Assembly (NCBI RefSeq): GCF_027922045.1
Contig: NZ_BSEX01000017.1
Span: 1 to 47,540, forward strand
Length of the DNA: 47,540 nucleotides
Direction: 5' to 3'
DNA from: Microbacterium terregens
GTDB lineage: Bacteria; Pseudomonadota; Alphaproteobacteria; Sphingomonadales; Sphingomonadaceae
Shown: positions 36,752 to 46,473 of the stretch, piece after piece
Numbering within the stretch: position 1 is the first letter of the stretch
How the letters are laid out: every line of letters begins with the position of its first letter
The notes under the pieces: generated by a model
Told to the model about the DNA's origin: nothing
The model's database searches: none
Seen by the model: the letters and a program-made list of their open reading frames with translations, nothing else
Made by a program: the position numbers and the translations under genes

Positions 36752-37669
36752 ATGGCGCCGCAACGCGACCGGCGTCCGGGCTTCTCGCGCCGGGCGCAAT
36801 ATGGATTGTTCCTGGGCTATGTCGCGGCGGCGGCAGGGGCGCTGATCGCGGCTGCCCTGCTGCTGCTGTCGACGTTCCAACCCGCAGCGTTCGCAGCCGC
36901 CCGCGGCGTCGTGCGCGAAGGAACGGCACCCGTTTCGCTGGGGCTGCGCCACGTCCGCGACTTCCTCGCGAGCGGCCCGGCGGCCGTCGCGGAGCATTTT
37001 CGGACCGCGAGTGAGAACCGTCGGCTGCGCGCCACGCTGAAGCAGGACGAGACCCTGATCCAGCGCGCGCGCCTGCTGGCGCGGGAGAATGCGCGGCTGC
37101 GGCGACTTCTCGAGGTGCGAGAACTGCCGATCCAAGCCGTGGCCACGGCCCGGCTCGTGAGTTCGAGCGCGTCGAGCACGCGGCGCTATGCCGTGCTTGC
37201 CGCCGGCTACAGCCAAGGCGTGCGCTCCGGTCAGCCGGTTCGTGGGCCGGAAGGGTTGCTGGGCCGTGTGGTCGAGACCAGCGCCAATACCGCACGCGTG
37301 GTTCTGCTGACCGACCCGGACAGCGTCATTCCCGTTCGCCGTACTCGCGACGGGCTGCCCGCGATTGCCAGCGGCCGTGGCGACGGGTTCGTGGACGTGC
37401 GGTCGGCGAACATCGCGAACGCGCCGTTCCTCGCGGGGGACATCTTCGTGACGTCGGGGATCGGCGGCATCTATCCGCCCGGGATCCCGGTTGCCCGCGT
37501 GCTTCAGAATGCGCGCGACACCGCGACCTCGCGGGTCTTCGCCCAGCCCGACCGCGCGGATTATGCGCTGGTCTTGCAGACCTTCTTGCCGCCGTTGCCG
37601 CCGCCCCCCGCCTTTCCGGCTTCGAGCGCATCGACGCCCCCCGCCCCCGCCGCCGACGCCGCTCCATGA
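36752..37669 (+). CDS. mreC: Rod shape-determining protein MreC
   Basis: A 305-residue bitopic inner-membrane protein that links MreB to the periplasmic wall machinery. One transmembrane helix lies at about 18-45, followed by a coiled coil (LRATLKQDETLIQRARLLARENARLRRLLEV, roughly 95-125) and two beta-barrel domains with RTRDGLPAIASGRGDGF and GDIFVTSGIGGIYPPGIPVA. The tail is Pro-rich. The start at 36752 lies 16 bases after the mreB stop; its stop overlaps the mreD start by ATGA. Confidence 0.95.
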   Translation: MAPQRDRRPGFSRRAQYGLFLGYVAAAAGALIAAALLLLSTFQPAAFAAARGVVREGTAPVSLGLRHVRDFLASGPAAVAEHFRTASENRRLRATLKQDETLIQRARLLARENARLRRLLEVRELPIQAVATARLVSSSASSTRRYAVLAAGYSQGVRSGQPVRGPEGLLGRVVETSANTARVVLLTDPDSVIPVRRTRDGLPAIASGRGDGFVDVRSANIANAPFLAGDIFVTSGIGGIYPPGIPVARVLQNARDTATSRVFAQPDRADYALVLQTFLPPLPPPPAFPASSASTPPAPAADAAP

Positions 37670-38178
37670 GCACGCCCGTGCCGATCGAGCTTGCGGTGCC
37701 CGAACCGCCCTATCGCCATTGGCGTCCAGCCGTGGTGATGGTGCTGATCGGATCGCTGATCACCATCGTGCCGATCATCGCGACCATCCCGTTCCTGCCC
37801 CCGTTCGGGCTGCTGGCCCTGCTCGCGTGGCGGCTGTTTCGATCGAATGCCCTGCCGGCCTGGGCGGCCGCACCGCTGGGCTTGTTCGACGACCTCGTGA
37901 GCGGCCAGCCGCTCGGCAGCGCGATGCTGCTCTGGTCGCTGTGCCTCATCGCCCTCGACGTGCTGGACACCCGCCTCGTCCAGCGCGACTTCTGGCAGGA
38001 CTGGCTGATCGCAACCGCGGCGGTGGCGCTTTGCCTGGCGCTTGGCCGGGTCTTCGCCGGCATGCTTCCGGCCTATGTGGACGGCCCCTTGCTCATCCAG
38101 ACGGCTCTTTCCGGGCTGCTCTTTCCCGCGATGACCCGCCTCTGCGCCTGGCAGTATCGCCGGAGCGCCGGCAGGTGA
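37666..38178 (+). CDS. mreD: Rod shape-determining protein MreD
   Basis: A 170-residue integral membrane protein with about five hydrophobic segments, including VVMVLIGSLITIVPIIATIP and LLALLAWRLFRSN; PLGLFDDLVSGQPLGSAMLLW is the typical MreD centre. It overlaps mreC (ATGA) and its stop overlaps the probable GTG start of mrdA (GTGA). Confidence 0.92.
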   Translation: MSTPVPIELAVPEPPYRHWRPAVVMVLIGSLITIVPIIATIPFLPPFGLLALLAWRLFRSNALPAWAAAPLGLFDDLVSGQPLGSAMLLWSLCLIALDVLDTRLVQRDFWQDWLIATAAVALCLALGRVFAGMLPAYVDGPLLIQTALSGLLFPAMTRLCAWQYRRSAGR

Positions 38179-40226
38179 GCCGCCCGTCGCGGGTGGTTAC
38201 CGAGGCGACCCAGGCCTTCACCTTTTCCCGCCGCGCCTTTGCGCTGGGAGCGATGCAGGGCGGTATGGGCTTGCTGCTCGCCGGGCGGATGGCGTGGCTC
38301 GCCGTCGCCGAGAACGAGCACTACGAACTGATGGCGGAAAGCAACCGCGTCAACATGACGCTGGTGCCGCCGCGTCGTGGCTGGATCGTCGACCGCAATG
38401 GCGCGCCGATCGCCAACAACCGCACCGACTTCCGCGTCGACATCATCCCGGACCGGCTGGAGGATCCTGCCCGCGTTCTGGGGGTGCTCCGGGATTTGCT
38501 CGCGCTGCCCGCCGAAGACATGGAGCGGATCGAAACCGACCTGAAGCGCAGCCGCGGGCTGCAGCCGGTTCAGGTCGCCGAGAACCTGCCGTGGGAGCGC
38601 TATGCCGCACTCAGCGTTCGCCTGCCCGACCTCCCGGGGGTCGTTCCGGCACGCGGCTTCTCGCGCAACTACCCGATGGGAGCGGCCGTTGCCCACCTGA
38701 CGGGCTATGTGGGAGCCGCGTCGGCCGAGCAGTATCAGGAGACCAAGGACCGCCTGCTCATCACACCGGGTTTCAAGCTCGGCAAGGATGGCCTTGAAAA
38801 GACGCTGGAAGTTCGGCTCCGCGGGGTGCCGGGAGAAAAGCGGGTGGAGGTCACCGCCCGCGGCGAGCCGGTGCGTGAGCTGGCCACCCGCCCGGACCGC
38901 CCCGGACAGACCGTACGCCTGACGATCGATGCCGGGCTGCAGGAATATGCGGCCCGCCGCCTGGGCACCAATTCCGGCGCCGCGGTCGTCATCGACTGCT
39001 TGACCGGCGACATCCTGGCGATGGTGTCGATGCCGGCCTATGATCCGAACAGCTTCTCCGACGGCATCGGCCGGCTGGAATGGAAGATGCTGTCGGAAGA
39101 CGACCACATCCCCTTGATGAACAAGGTGCTCCAGGGGCTGTATCCCCCCGGCTCGACGGTCAAGCCGATGAACGCGCTGGCCCTGCTGCAGGCGGGCGTG
39201 CACCCGCAGGAGACAGTGTTTTGTTCGGGCGCGATGCGCGTCGGCACCGGCGTCTTCCACTGTCACAAGCGCGGCGGCCATGGCCCCACCAACATGCGCC
39301 GCGCGGTGGCGCAGAGCTGCGACATCTACTTCTACGAGATGGCGCGCCGGTTCGGCTACGACATGTTCGCCAAGGTTGCCCGCTCGCTTGGGCTCGGCCA
39401 GACGTTCGACCTCCCGTTTTCCTCCCAGCGCTACGGGACCATGCCGGATTCGGCGTGGAAACTGAAGAAATACGGCAAGCCCTGGACTGTGGCGGATTCG
39501 CTCAATGCGTCGATCGGCCAGGGGTATGTGCTCGCCAACCCGCTCCAGCTGGCGGTGATGGCGTCCAGGCTGGCCTCGGGCCGCGCGCTTCAGCCTCGGC
39601 TGCTGCTGAACGGCCGCGCTCCCACCGCACCGCTGCTCTCGGCAACGCCCGAGCAGATGGCGATCGTACGGGACTCGATGTTCGCCGTGGTCAACGACGG
39701 CGGCACCGGCGGCGCGGCGCGGATGCAGGTGCCGGGCGTCACCATCGCCGGCAAGACGGGCAGCGCGCAGGTGCGCCGCATCACCATGGCAGAGCGCCGC
39801 TCCGGCGTGCTCAGCAACGCCCAGCTGCCCTTCAAGCTGCGCGACCACGCGCTGTTCATCTGCTTCTCGTCGGCGGACAACCCGCGCTACGCGGCCGGCA
39901 TCGTGCTGGAGCACAACGCCCACCTGATCCGGAACCTCGACACGCCGATCATCGCCCGCGACATCTTCACCTATCTCTATGACAAGGAGCGGGCGATGAA
40001 GTCGCTGGCGGAGTTCGAGCCGACCTGGGGCGGCGACATCGCCACGCGCATGCGGGCGGAAGCCGCCGCCTTCCAGGCTGCCAACGCCGCTGCGCAGGTG
40101 GCGCCCGCCCCCGCGACGGTCGACACGCCGGAGGCGGTCGGCAACGCCGTCGACGCGGCGATCGCCAACCAGGCCGTGCCCGAAGGCGACGTCGCCCAGT
40201 CCAACACCAGCCGTAGTCCGGAGTGA
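38175..40226 (+). CDS. mrdA: Penicillin-binding protein 2 (peptidoglycan DD-transpeptidase)
   Basis: The elongasome transpeptidase, 683 residues. A single N-terminal membrane helix (about 18-40) precedes the pedestal domain (VPPRRGWIVDRNGAPIANNR). Active-site motifs are STVK with Ser327, SCD in AQSCDIYFYEMA, and KTG at 527-529. The C-terminus is Ala/Val/Pro-rich and unstructured. The start is inferred as GTG at 38175, overlapping the mreD stop, with GGAG nine bases upstream; the frame is open further upstream but only as a shadow of mreD. Confidence 0.94.
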   Translation: MSRPSRVVTEATQAFTFSRRAFALGAMQGGMGLLLAGRMAWLAVAENEHYELMAESNRVNMTLVPPRRGWIVDRNGAPIANNRTDFRVDIIPDRLEDPARVLGVLRDLLALPAEDMERIETDLKRSRGLQPVQVAENLPWERYAALSVRLPDLPGVVPARGFSRNYPMGAAVAHLTGYVGAASAEQYQETKDRLLITPGFKLGKDGLEKTLEVRLRGVPGEKRVEVTARGEPVRELATRPDRPGQTVRLTIDAGLQEYAARRLGTNSGAAVVIDCLTGDILAMVSMPAYDPNSFSDGIGRLEWKMLSEDDHIPLMNKVLQGLYPPGSTVKPMNALALLQAGVHPQETVFCSGAMRVGTGVFHCHKRGGHGPTNMRRAVAQSCDIYFYEMARRFGYDMFAKVARSLGLGQTFDLPFSSQRYGTMPDSAWKLKKYGKPWTVADSLNASIGQGYVLANPLQLAVMASRLASGRALQPRLLLNGRAPTAPLLSATPEQMAIVRDSMFAVVNDGGTGGAARMQVPGVTIAGKTGSAQVRRITMAERRSGVLSNAQLPFKLRDHALFICFSSADNPRYAAGIVLEHNAHLIRNLDTPIIARDIFTYLYDKERAMKSLAEFEPTWGGDIATRMRAEAAAFQAANAAAQVAPAPATVDTPEAVGNAVDAAIANQAVPEGDVAQSNTSRSPE

Positions 40227-40236
40227 AGCGACCCGA

Positions 40237-41370
40237 ATGAAGCGCATCAAGAACTCCGGCACCGGCCTCGGCCTCGTTCCGTCGGCGCTCGCCCAGCTGC
40301 CGTGGCGGATGCTCGTGCTGGTGCTGGCGATCGGCGGATTCGGGCTGGTGGTGCTGTTCTCCGCCGCCGGCGGCAGCATCAATCCGTGGGCGCTCCGCCA
40401 GGGCATCCGCTTCCTGGTCTTCGTCGCCGCAGCGGTAGTGATCTCGCGCGTCCGCCTCTCGGTGTGGCAGCAAGGCGCGCTTCCCGCCTATGCGGTGATC
40501 GTCGTCCTGCTCCTGCTGGTGGAACTGCTGGGGGCGGTGCGCGGCGGGAGTCAGCGATGGCTCGACATCGGCATAATCCGGCTCCAGCCCTCCGAACTCA
40601 TGAAGCCTGTCATCGTCCTGGCCCTGGCGCGCTTCTACGACCTTCTGCCGCCTTCCGAGATCCGGCGCTTCGGCGCGATCTGGCCTGCGCTCGCGCTGAT
40701 CGGCGTGCCCGCCGCGCTGGTGATGCTGCAGCCCGACCTCGGAACCGCGCTGATGATCACCGCGGGCGGCCTGACCGTCATGTTCCTCGCAGGGTTACCG
40801 CTGCGGCTGTTCATCGGCGGCGCGTTGGCGTTCGTCGTGATCGTGCCCGTGGCGTTCAACTTCCTCCTGCACGACTACCAACGCAACCGGGTGTTGATCT
40901 TCCTGGATCCGGAAAGCGACCCGCTGGGGGCCGGCTACCACATCAGCCAGTCCAAGATCGCGATCGGCTCCGGCGGCATCTTCGGCAAGGGTTTCCTTCA
41001 AGGCACCCAAAGCCACCTCGACTACCTCCCCGAAGGTCACACCGACTTCGTCTTCGCCACGATGGCCGAGGAATGGGGCCTGATCGGCGGCGTGCTGCTG
41101 ATCCTGGCATTCTTGCTGGTCATTCGCTGGGGAGTGAACGTGGGCGTGCGCTCGAACACCCGCTTCGCCCGCCTCGCCGCGGCCGGGCTTGCGACCACCA
41201 TCTTCTTCTATGTGGCGATCAACCTCATGATGGTGATGGGCTTGGCCCCCGTGGTGGGCATTCCCCTGCCGCTCGTCAGCTATGGCGGATCGGCCCAGAT
41301 GACGGTGCTGCTGTCGCTCGGCATTCTGATGTCGATCGACCGGAGCAACCGCGATCAGCAGCGCTGGTGA
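40237..41370 (+). CDS. rodA: Peptidoglycan glycosyltransferase RodA
   Basis: A 377-residue SEDS-family polytopic protein that polymerises glycan strands together with PBP2. Conserved stretches are GGSQRWLDIGIIRLQPSELMK, LQPDLGTALMI, GAGYHISQSKIAIGSGG and EGHTDFVFATMAEEWGLIGG, ending in PLPLVSYGGSAQMTVLLSLGIL. It starts ten bases after mrdA. This closes the mreB-rodA cluster. Confidence 0.97.
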   Translation: MKRIKNSGTGLGLVPSALAQLPWRMLVLVLAIGGFGLVVLFSAAGGSINPWALRQGIRFLVFVAAAVVISRVRLSVWQQGALPAYAVIVVLLLLVELLGAVRGGSQRWLDIGIIRLQPSELMKPVIVLALARFYDLLPPSEIRRFGAIWPALALIGVPAALVMLQPDLGTALMITAGGLTVMFLAGLPLRLFIGGALAFVVIVPVAFNFLLHDYQRNRVLIFLDPESDPLGAGYHISQSKIAIGSGGIFGKGFLQGTQSHLDYLPEGHTDFVFATMAEEWGLIGGVLLILAFLLVIRWGVNVGVRSNTRFARLAAAGLATTIFFYVAINLMMVMGLAPVVGIPLPLVSYGGSAQMTVLLSLGILMSIDRSNRDQQRW

Positions 41371-41477
41371 AAAAACTTCGCTGCACTGCATTTTTGGGGT
41401 TGGCAGGCTTGGGGGACGTTGCTAGTTGGCCGCCTCCAACGCGGCGGGCCTAGCCCACCGCCCTCGCCAAAGGCGAC

Positions 41478-41553
<76 letters not shown>

Positions 41554-41850
41554 CCTTCCTCCCTCAGAAACATGACATTCTGACGGCAGGATAGGTGTGC
41601 GTGTTGGATAGCGGGAGCTATCCCGCCTGCCCCCTGCCAATCACCACATCGCTGGTCAGCCTTCAGCCTGTAGTGGCTCGCGTTTGGCATGCTGCCGAAA
41701 GACAGTTGGTAATCGACGCAATCGCCGGTAACAGCAGCGGTTCGGACACGGACCATCCTTGCCGGATCGGCATGGGCGGAGCGTGCCGTCGGGAGCTGAG
41801 CGCGGCAACACCGCAGAACGGCGGACCGACGTGTTCATTGGGAGGCGTTG
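41554..41850. other. Gene-free region between tRNA-Lys and the ferritin-like genes
   Basis: No frame here has coding character. A short stem-loop, GGATAGC/GCTATCC with GGGA loop at 41606-41623 (or the alternative GCGGGA/TCCCGC), may end the tRNA transcript. The promoter of the ferritin-like pair must lie here, but no clear sigma-factor or EcfG site is visible; GGGAGG before the start at 41851 is the ribosome site. Confidence 0.5.
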
Positions 41851-42861
41851 ATGAGCGACGACACGGGGCTGGACGAGGTTCTGGACACGCAGGAGCGGCG
41901 CCGCGCCGACCGGCGTGATTTCCTGCGCTATGCGGGCGGCTTCACCGTCGCGGCGGCAGGTGCGGCGCTGGTCAGCGCCTGTGGCGGCGACGACGATGAC
42001 GACGGCGGCTCGTCGAGCCCAACGCCGACCCCGACGCCCACCCCCACGACCTCTGCGACGAGCGGGATCAGCGATGCCGACATCCTGAACTTCCTGCTCC
42101 AGATCGAGTATCTCCAGGCGCAATTCTACGCCCTGGCGACCACCGGCAGCGGGATCGCCAGCACCCTTCTTACCGGTACGGGTACGCAGGGCAGCGTGAC
42201 GGGTGGCGCGAAAGTCACCTTCAGCGATGAGGTCGTCGGCCAGATGGCGCGGGAGATCGCGCAGGACCAGCTCGCCCATGTCGAGTTCATGCGCAGCGCC
42301 CTGGGCACCTCCGCGGTTGCCCAACCTGCCATCGACCTGAGCGTCAGCGCCACCAGTGCCTTCTCGGTGGTTGCCCGTGCGGCCGGCATCATCGGCACCG
42401 GCGAGACCTTCAATCCTTATGCCAGCGACGAGAACTTTCTTCTCGCGGCCTTCCTGTTCGAGGATCTGGGGGTCAGCGCCTATCGCGGTGCGGCAACTCT
42501 CATCAAGAGCAGCACCCTGCTGCAGGTGGCGAGCGGCATCATGTCGACCGAGGCGTATCACGCCGCCATGGTTCGCACGACGCTCTATACCAAGGGCGCG
42601 ACCAATCCCGAGTTGATCACGCGCGCCGACGGTCTGTCGAACGCGCGCGACGGCTATGACGGCAGCAGCGACCTGGACCAGGGGATCAGCAACCGTGGCG
42701 ACGCGAGCAACATCGTGCCGACCAACGACGACGGCCTGGTGCTGGGTCGTTCGTTCAAGCAGACGCTGAACGTCCTCTTCTTGAGCGCGGCGGCAGCAGA
42801 CAAGGGCGGCTTCTTCCCCAACGGGGTGAACGGCGCCGTCAAGACCAGCGACGCCAACTGA
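41851..42861 (+). CDS. Tat-exported ferritin-like domain lipoprotein (first of a tandem pair)
   Basis: A 336-residue protein with twin arginines at 21-22 (RRDFLRYAGGF) and a lipobox ending in Cys44 (LVSAC), so probably exported folded through Tat and lipid-anchored. A linker of five Asp and a PTPTPT stretch follows. The body is a ferritin-like four-helix domain (Pfam ferritin_2, related to plant desiccation protein PCC13-62); candidate metal residues are in QIEYLQAQFY, AREIAQDQLAHVEF, FLFEDLGV and STEAYHAAM. No enzyme activity is established for the family. It lies 25 bases ahead of a paralogue and upstream of an Nramp gene. Confidence 0.88.
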   Translation: MSDDTGLDEVLDTQERRRADRRDFLRYAGGFTVAAAGAALVSACGGDDDDDGGSSSPTPTPTPTPTTSATSGISDADILNFLLQIEYLQAQFYALATTGSGIASTLLTGTGTQGSVTGGAKVTFSDEVVGQMAREIAQDQLAHVEFMRSALGTSAVAQPAIDLSVSATSAFSVVARAAGIIGTGETFNPYASDENFLLAAFLFEDLGVSAYRGAATLIKSSTLLQVASGIMSTEAYHAAMVRTTLYTKGATNPELITRADGLSNARDGYDGSSDLDQGISNRGDASNIVPTNDDGLVLGRSFKQTLNVLFLSAAAADKGGFFPNGVNGAVKTSDAN

Positions 42862-42886
42862 CGCACCGACAGGCAGGAAGCTTACC

Positions 42887-43918
42887 ATGGATCAGCAGGA
42901 ACCCCTCCAGCAGGTGCTCGAAGCCAGCGACAAGCGTCGCGCCGAGCGCCGTGAATTCTTCCGCTATGCAGGCGGCTTCGGCATCGCCGCGGCCGGTGCC
43001 GCGGTGCTGTCGGCGTGCGGCGGCAACGATGACGACGACGCGGGTACGGTGACCACTGCGGCCACCCCGACGCCCACGCCGACCGGATCGGCAACCGCAA
43101 CGCCGACGCCGACGCCGACGGCAACCGAAGCGGACGTGCTCAACTTCGCGCTGAACCTCGAATATCTCGAGGCGCAGTTCTATGCCTTCGCCGCGACCGG
43201 TGCGGGCCTGCCGTCGAACCTTCTCTCGGGCGCCGGTACGGCGGGCGAGGCGACGGGTGGACGCCAGGTGAACTTCACCGATCCGCTGGTGGCGCGCTAT
43301 GCGCGCGAGATCGCAGCGGACGAGCAGGCGCACGTCGCCTTCCTCCGCCGCACGATCGGCACTCCGGTGATCGCGCAGCCGGCAATCGACCTCGGCACGT
43401 CCGCCACCAGCGCCTTTGCAAGCGCAGCGGTCGCCGCAGGCCTGATCCAGCAGGGGCAGACGTTCGATCCCTACGCGAACGACGAAAACTTCCTGCTCGC
43501 GGCATTCCTGTTCGAGGACGTGGGCGTCACCGCCTATCGCGGCGCCATCCAGTATCTGAGCACCACCAGCTACATCGACGCGACGGCCGGCATCCAGGCG
43601 TCGGAAGCCTATCACGCGGGGCTCGTCCGTACCGTTCTCTACCGCAAGGGCGTCAACATGGCGTCGCTGCTGGACGCCACCGACAAGATCTCCAATGCGC
43701 GCGACGCGCTCGACGGCGCCGGCAGCGACACGGATCAAGGCGTTCGGCTGGTGAACAATGCGTCGAACATCGTGCCTTCGGACGGAACGGGGATCGCGTT
43801 CGCGCGTACCCCAACGCAGGTTCTCAACATCGTCTATCTCGGCAACAAGGTCGCAACCAGCGGCGGCTTTTTCCCGAAGGGTGTGAACGGCCTGCTCAAG
43901 TCGAGCGCGGCGCTCTGA
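42887..43918 (+). CDS. Tat-exported ferritin-like domain lipoprotein (second of the pair)
   Basis: A 343-residue paralogue of the preceding protein with the same layout: twin arginines at 21-22, lipobox LSAC with Cys44, an Asp-rich then Pro/Thr repeat linker (about 47-78), and the ferritin-like domain with [33 protein letters not shown] and SEAYHAGL, keeping all likely metal ligands. The two clearly arose by tandem duplication followed by divergence. The pair might buffer or oxidise iron or manganese in the periplasm; that is inference from fold and the neighbouring transporter. Confidence 0.88.
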   Translation: MDQQEPLQQVLEASDKRRAERREFFRYAGGFGIAAAGAAVLSACGGNDDDDAGTVTTAATPTPTPTGSATATPTPTPTATEADVLNFALNLEYLEAQFYAFAATGAGLPSNLLSGAGTAGEATGGRQVNFTDPLVARYAREIAADEQAHVAFLRRTIGTPVIAQPAIDLGTSATSAFASAAVAAGLIQQGQTFDPYANDENFLLAAFLFEDVGVTAYRGAIQYLSTTSYIDATAGIQASEAYHAGLVRTVLYRKGVNMASLLDATDKISNARDALDGAGSDTDQGVRLVNNASNIVPSDGTGIAFARTPTQVLNIVYLGNKVATSGGFFPKGVNGLLKSSAAL

Positions 43919-43958
43919 GGCTCGCGCGAAACAGCGAATACCGAGGAAGAATGGCAGA

Positions 43959-45311
43959 ATGACCCCACCCCCGGCGAGTTCTTCACCGCTCGCCGGGGGT
44001 GCCGCCGCACCCCGGGCACCCAGCCTCCCCGGCGCCAATCGCAGCATCAGCGTGCCTGCAGGCGCCGGCAGCTTCTGGCGGAAACTGGGCGCCTTCGCGG
44101 GCCCAGGCTACCTCGTTGCCGTCGGCTATATGGACCCGGGCAATTGGGCGACCGACCTCGCAGGCGGATCGGCCTTTGGCTATACGCTGCTGTCGGTCAT
44201 CCTGATCTCCAACATCATGGCGATGGTGCTGCAGGCGCTGTCGGCAAAGCTCGGCATCGTGACCGAGCTCGACCTGGCGCAGGCATGCCGCGAACAATAT
44301 TCCACGCCCGTCCGCTGGATGCTCTGGGTGCTCTGCGAACTGGCGATCATCGCCTGCGATCTCGCCGAGGTGATCGGCACCGCGATCGCGCTCCAGCTCC
44401 TGTTCGGCATTCCGCTTGCGCTCGGCGTCTGCCTGACGGCGGTCGACGTCATGCTGATCCTGCTTCTTCAGCAATATGGCTTCCGCAAGCTCGAGGCGTT
44501 CATCGTCGCGTTGCTGATCATCATCGCCGGGTGCTTTGCGGTCGAGCTGTTCCTGGCGCAGCCGAGCCTTGCCGGCATCGCTGCCGGGCTGATCCCCAAG
44601 CCGGAGATCGTCACGAACCCGGCCATGCTCTATGTCGCCATCGGCATCCTCGGCGCGACGGTGATGCCGCACAATCTCTACCTGCACTCCTCGATCGTGC
44701 AGACCCGGCGCTTCGATCGCTCGCTGGAAGGGCGTAAGGAGGCGGTGAAGCTCGCCACCATCGACAGTTCTGTCGCGCTCATGCTGGCGCTTTTCATCAA
44801 TGGCTCGATCCTGGTGCTCGCCGCCGCGACGTTCCATACCGCCGGGCGAACCGATGTTGCCGAGATTCAGGACGCGTACGCCCTGTTGACACCCATGCTG
44901 GGCGCGAGCGTGGCAAGCATCCTGTTCGGCATCGCCCTGCTCGCGTCCGGGCAGAACTCCACGCTGACGGGCACGCTCGCCGGCCAGATCGTCATGGAAG
45001 GCTTCCTGGACCTGCGAATGCCGGTGTGGATGCGGCGCATGATCACCCGGCTGATCGCGATCGTGCCGGCGGCCGTGGTTGCGACCTGGTTTGGCGCGAG
45101 CGGCACGGCACAGCTGCTGCTGGCGAGCCAGGTGGTGCTCAGCCTTCAGCTTCCGTTCGCCGTCTATCCGCTGGTGCAGATCACGAGCGACCGGCGGCGC
45201 ATGGGCAGCTTCGTCAACGGCCCGGTCATGAAGATTGCGGCGTGGACAATTTGTGCCGCAGTCATCACGCTGAATTGCGTGCTGCTGGGGCAAGTTGCCG
45301 GGCTGCTGTAG
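43959..45311 (+). CDS. mntH: Nramp family divalent metal transporter
   Basis: A 450-residue proton-coupled Mn/Fe importer with about eleven membrane segments. The metal-binding motif DPGN is at 59-62 in [12 protein letters not shown], and MPHN is at 236-239 in [11 protein letters not shown]; both are the hallmarks of Nramp proteins. The first 38 residues are an unusually Pro/Ser/Ala-rich soluble leader. The gene follows the two ferritin-like genes by 40 bases on the same strand and may be co-transcribed. Mn versus Fe preference cannot be read here. Confidence 0.94.
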   Translation: MTPPPASSSPLAGGAAAPRAPSLPGANRSISVPAGAGSFWRKLGAFAGPGYLVAVGYMDPGNWATDLAGGSAFGYTLLSVILISNIMAMVLQALSAKLGIVTELDLAQACREQYSTPVRWMLWVLCELAIIACDLAEVIGTAIALQLLFGIPLALGVCLTAVDVMLILLLQQYGFRKLEAFIVALLIIIAGCFAVELFLAQPSLAGIAAGLIPKPEIVTNPAMLYVAIGILGATVMPHNLYLHSSIVQTRRFDRSLEGRKEAVKLATIDSSVALMLALFINGSILVLAAATFHTAGRTDVAEIQDAYALLTPMLGASVASILFGIALLASGQNSTLTGTLAGQIVMEGFLDLRMPVWMRRMITRLIAIVPAAVVATWFGASGTAQLLLASQVVLSLQLPFAVYPLVQITSDRRRMGSFVNGPVMKIAAWTICAAVITLNCVLLGQVAGLL

Positions 45312-45325
45312 CCCCGGGGCCTCGA

Positions 45326-45781
45326 TCAGAAGCTGGCGGAGAGCCTGGCGAGCATGACGCGCGCCGGGCTGGCAGCATCCGCTCCTTGAGCGGCATCCAG
45401 CCGCTCTACCCGCCGGTAAAGGTCGATGCTGGCCTCGATCAGCACACGGGCCGGCTCCGGAAGCAGCGCGAGCACATCCTCGGCAGTCTCCGGCGCGATC
45501 CCGAGCGCGCGGCTGCTCGTCAGAACGGGTCGTGCCTCCACTTCTCCGGTCTCCCGAGCCCGCTGGGTCAGCAGCCAGGAGGTCACGTGCATCAGCCGCG
45601 TCGTCAGCTTCAGCGATTCGCAGGAGAAGGCGACCCGAGCGATCGGATCCAATCGCCCGCGGTCGCGCTTGCCGGCCAGGTCGAAATAGGCCCGCGCTTC
45701 GTCGGCGAGCAGCATCGCCTCGACGTGGAGCGGCCCGATCAGCCGGTGATGCAGCGCAGGAGGCGGAGCGAAGCGATCCAT
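45326..45781 (-). CDS. rcdA: DUF1465 / RcdA-like protein (regulator of CtrA degradation)
   Basis: A 151-residue helical protein of the DUF1465 family, which includes Caulobacter RcdA, an adaptor needed for cell-cycle degradation of CtrA by ClpXP. Typical stretches are LHVEAMLLADEARAYFDL, LDPIARVAFSCESLKLTTRLMHVTSWLL and the end RVMLARLSASF. The ATG at 45781 was used; an in-frame GTG at 45799 adds six residues, and neither has a strong ribosome site. It converges with mntH, 14 bases apart. Confidence 0.85.
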   Translation of the reverse strand: MDRFAPPPALHHRLIGPLHVEAMLLADEARAYFDLAGKRDRGRLDPIARVAFSCESLKLTTRLMHVTSWLLTQRARETGEVEARPVLTSSRALGIAPETAEDVLALLPEPARVLIEASIDLYRRVERLDAAQGADAASPARVMLARLSASF

Positions 45782-45862
45782 GGCCCGTGGAGATGCCACA
45801 GCTGGTTGCAGTGCGATATGATCAAGAACAAGGATGCGGTCCCGTTCTGGAACGCGCCCGCG

Positions 45863-46060
45863 TCAGGCGATGATGTCGGGGATCAGCTGGTCTTCCAGGG
45901 CCGCGATCTCGTCGCGCAGGCGCAGCTTGCGCCGCTTGAGCCGGGCGATCTGCAACTGGTTGGGATTTGCCTGCACCACCAACGCAGCGATCGCATCATC
46001 CAGGTCGCGATGCTCCACGCGCAGGTGCTCCAGCTGGGTCGTGATCTCGGGCTCGTGCAT
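45863..46060 (-). CDS. YdcH family (DUF465) small coiled-coil protein
   Basis: A 65-residue, entirely helical protein with the DUF465 pattern: LEHLRVEHRDLDDAIAALV, then IARLKRRKLRLRDEIAALEDQL with the basic core KRRKLRLRDEI. Small helical hairpins of this family are widespread but not functionally defined. It lies 81 bases upstream of rcdA and divergent from another member of the family. Confidence 0.88.
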   Translation of the reverse strand: MHEPEITTQLEHLRVEHRDLDDAIAALVVQANPNQLQIARLKRRKLRLRDEIAALEDQLIPDIIA

Positions 46061-46212
46061 CCGCTAACCATTGCCTGTGTCGAAGAAGGGTGCAACGCTC
46101 CGTCTGCACTTTCCGCACGGCGCGTCGAAAGCGCACGGCGAGTGCGGAGACAAGCGGAGAATCGCGTGTTCTAATGCTCCTCCCCCAACCCCAACAGCAG
46201 AGGATTGCATCC

Positions 46213-46368
46213 ATGCAGACTGGCCATCTCGCCGCGCTTGAGGCGAAGCACGCACTGCTCGACAGCCAGATCCTGGCCGAGTCGCGACGCCCGTCCCCGG
46301 ATCAGGAGACGCTCGCCACGCTCAAGAAGCGCAAGTTGCAGATCAAGCAAGAGATGACGGCGCAGTGA
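46213..46368 (+). CDS. YdcH family (DUF465) very small protein
   Basis: A 51-residue helical-hairpin protein of the same family: HLAALEAKHALLDSQILAE, a loop RRPSPDQE, and LATLKKRKLQIKQEMTAQ. The start at 46213 matches the family; AGAGG lies upstream at a slightly long distance. Divergent from the 65-residue homologue at 45863-46060. Function unknown. Confidence 0.82.
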   Translation: MQTGHLAALEAKHALLDSQILAESRRPSPDQETLATLKKRKLQIKQEMTAQ

Positions 46369-46376
46369 TGCCTGCG

Positions 46377-46400
46377 GGCGCGGGTCGAAAGATCCGCGCC
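46377..46400 (+). terminator. GNRA-looped hairpin after the small YdcH gene
   Basis: GGCGCGGGTC pairs with GATCCGCGCC (one G-T pair) around a GAAA tetraloop, eight bases after the stop. No T run follows. Confidence 0.55.
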
Positions 46401-46473
46401 TCACGCTCCCCCGCATCCTCCTGCGCCCACGAGGCGCGCACGGAACGCGGGCGACCTCACCAAAGCTGCAGGG

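Noticed and set aside
42010..42060. Short tandem repeats resembling a CRISPR or VNTR array (also 43060-43130)
   Set aside because: These are codon repeats for Pro-Thr in the linker of the ferritin-like proteins; there are no spacers.
46441..46473. GGAAC at 46442 as a further EcfG promoter
   Set aside because: No CGTT follows at 16-17 bases and no gene starts downstream on that strand.
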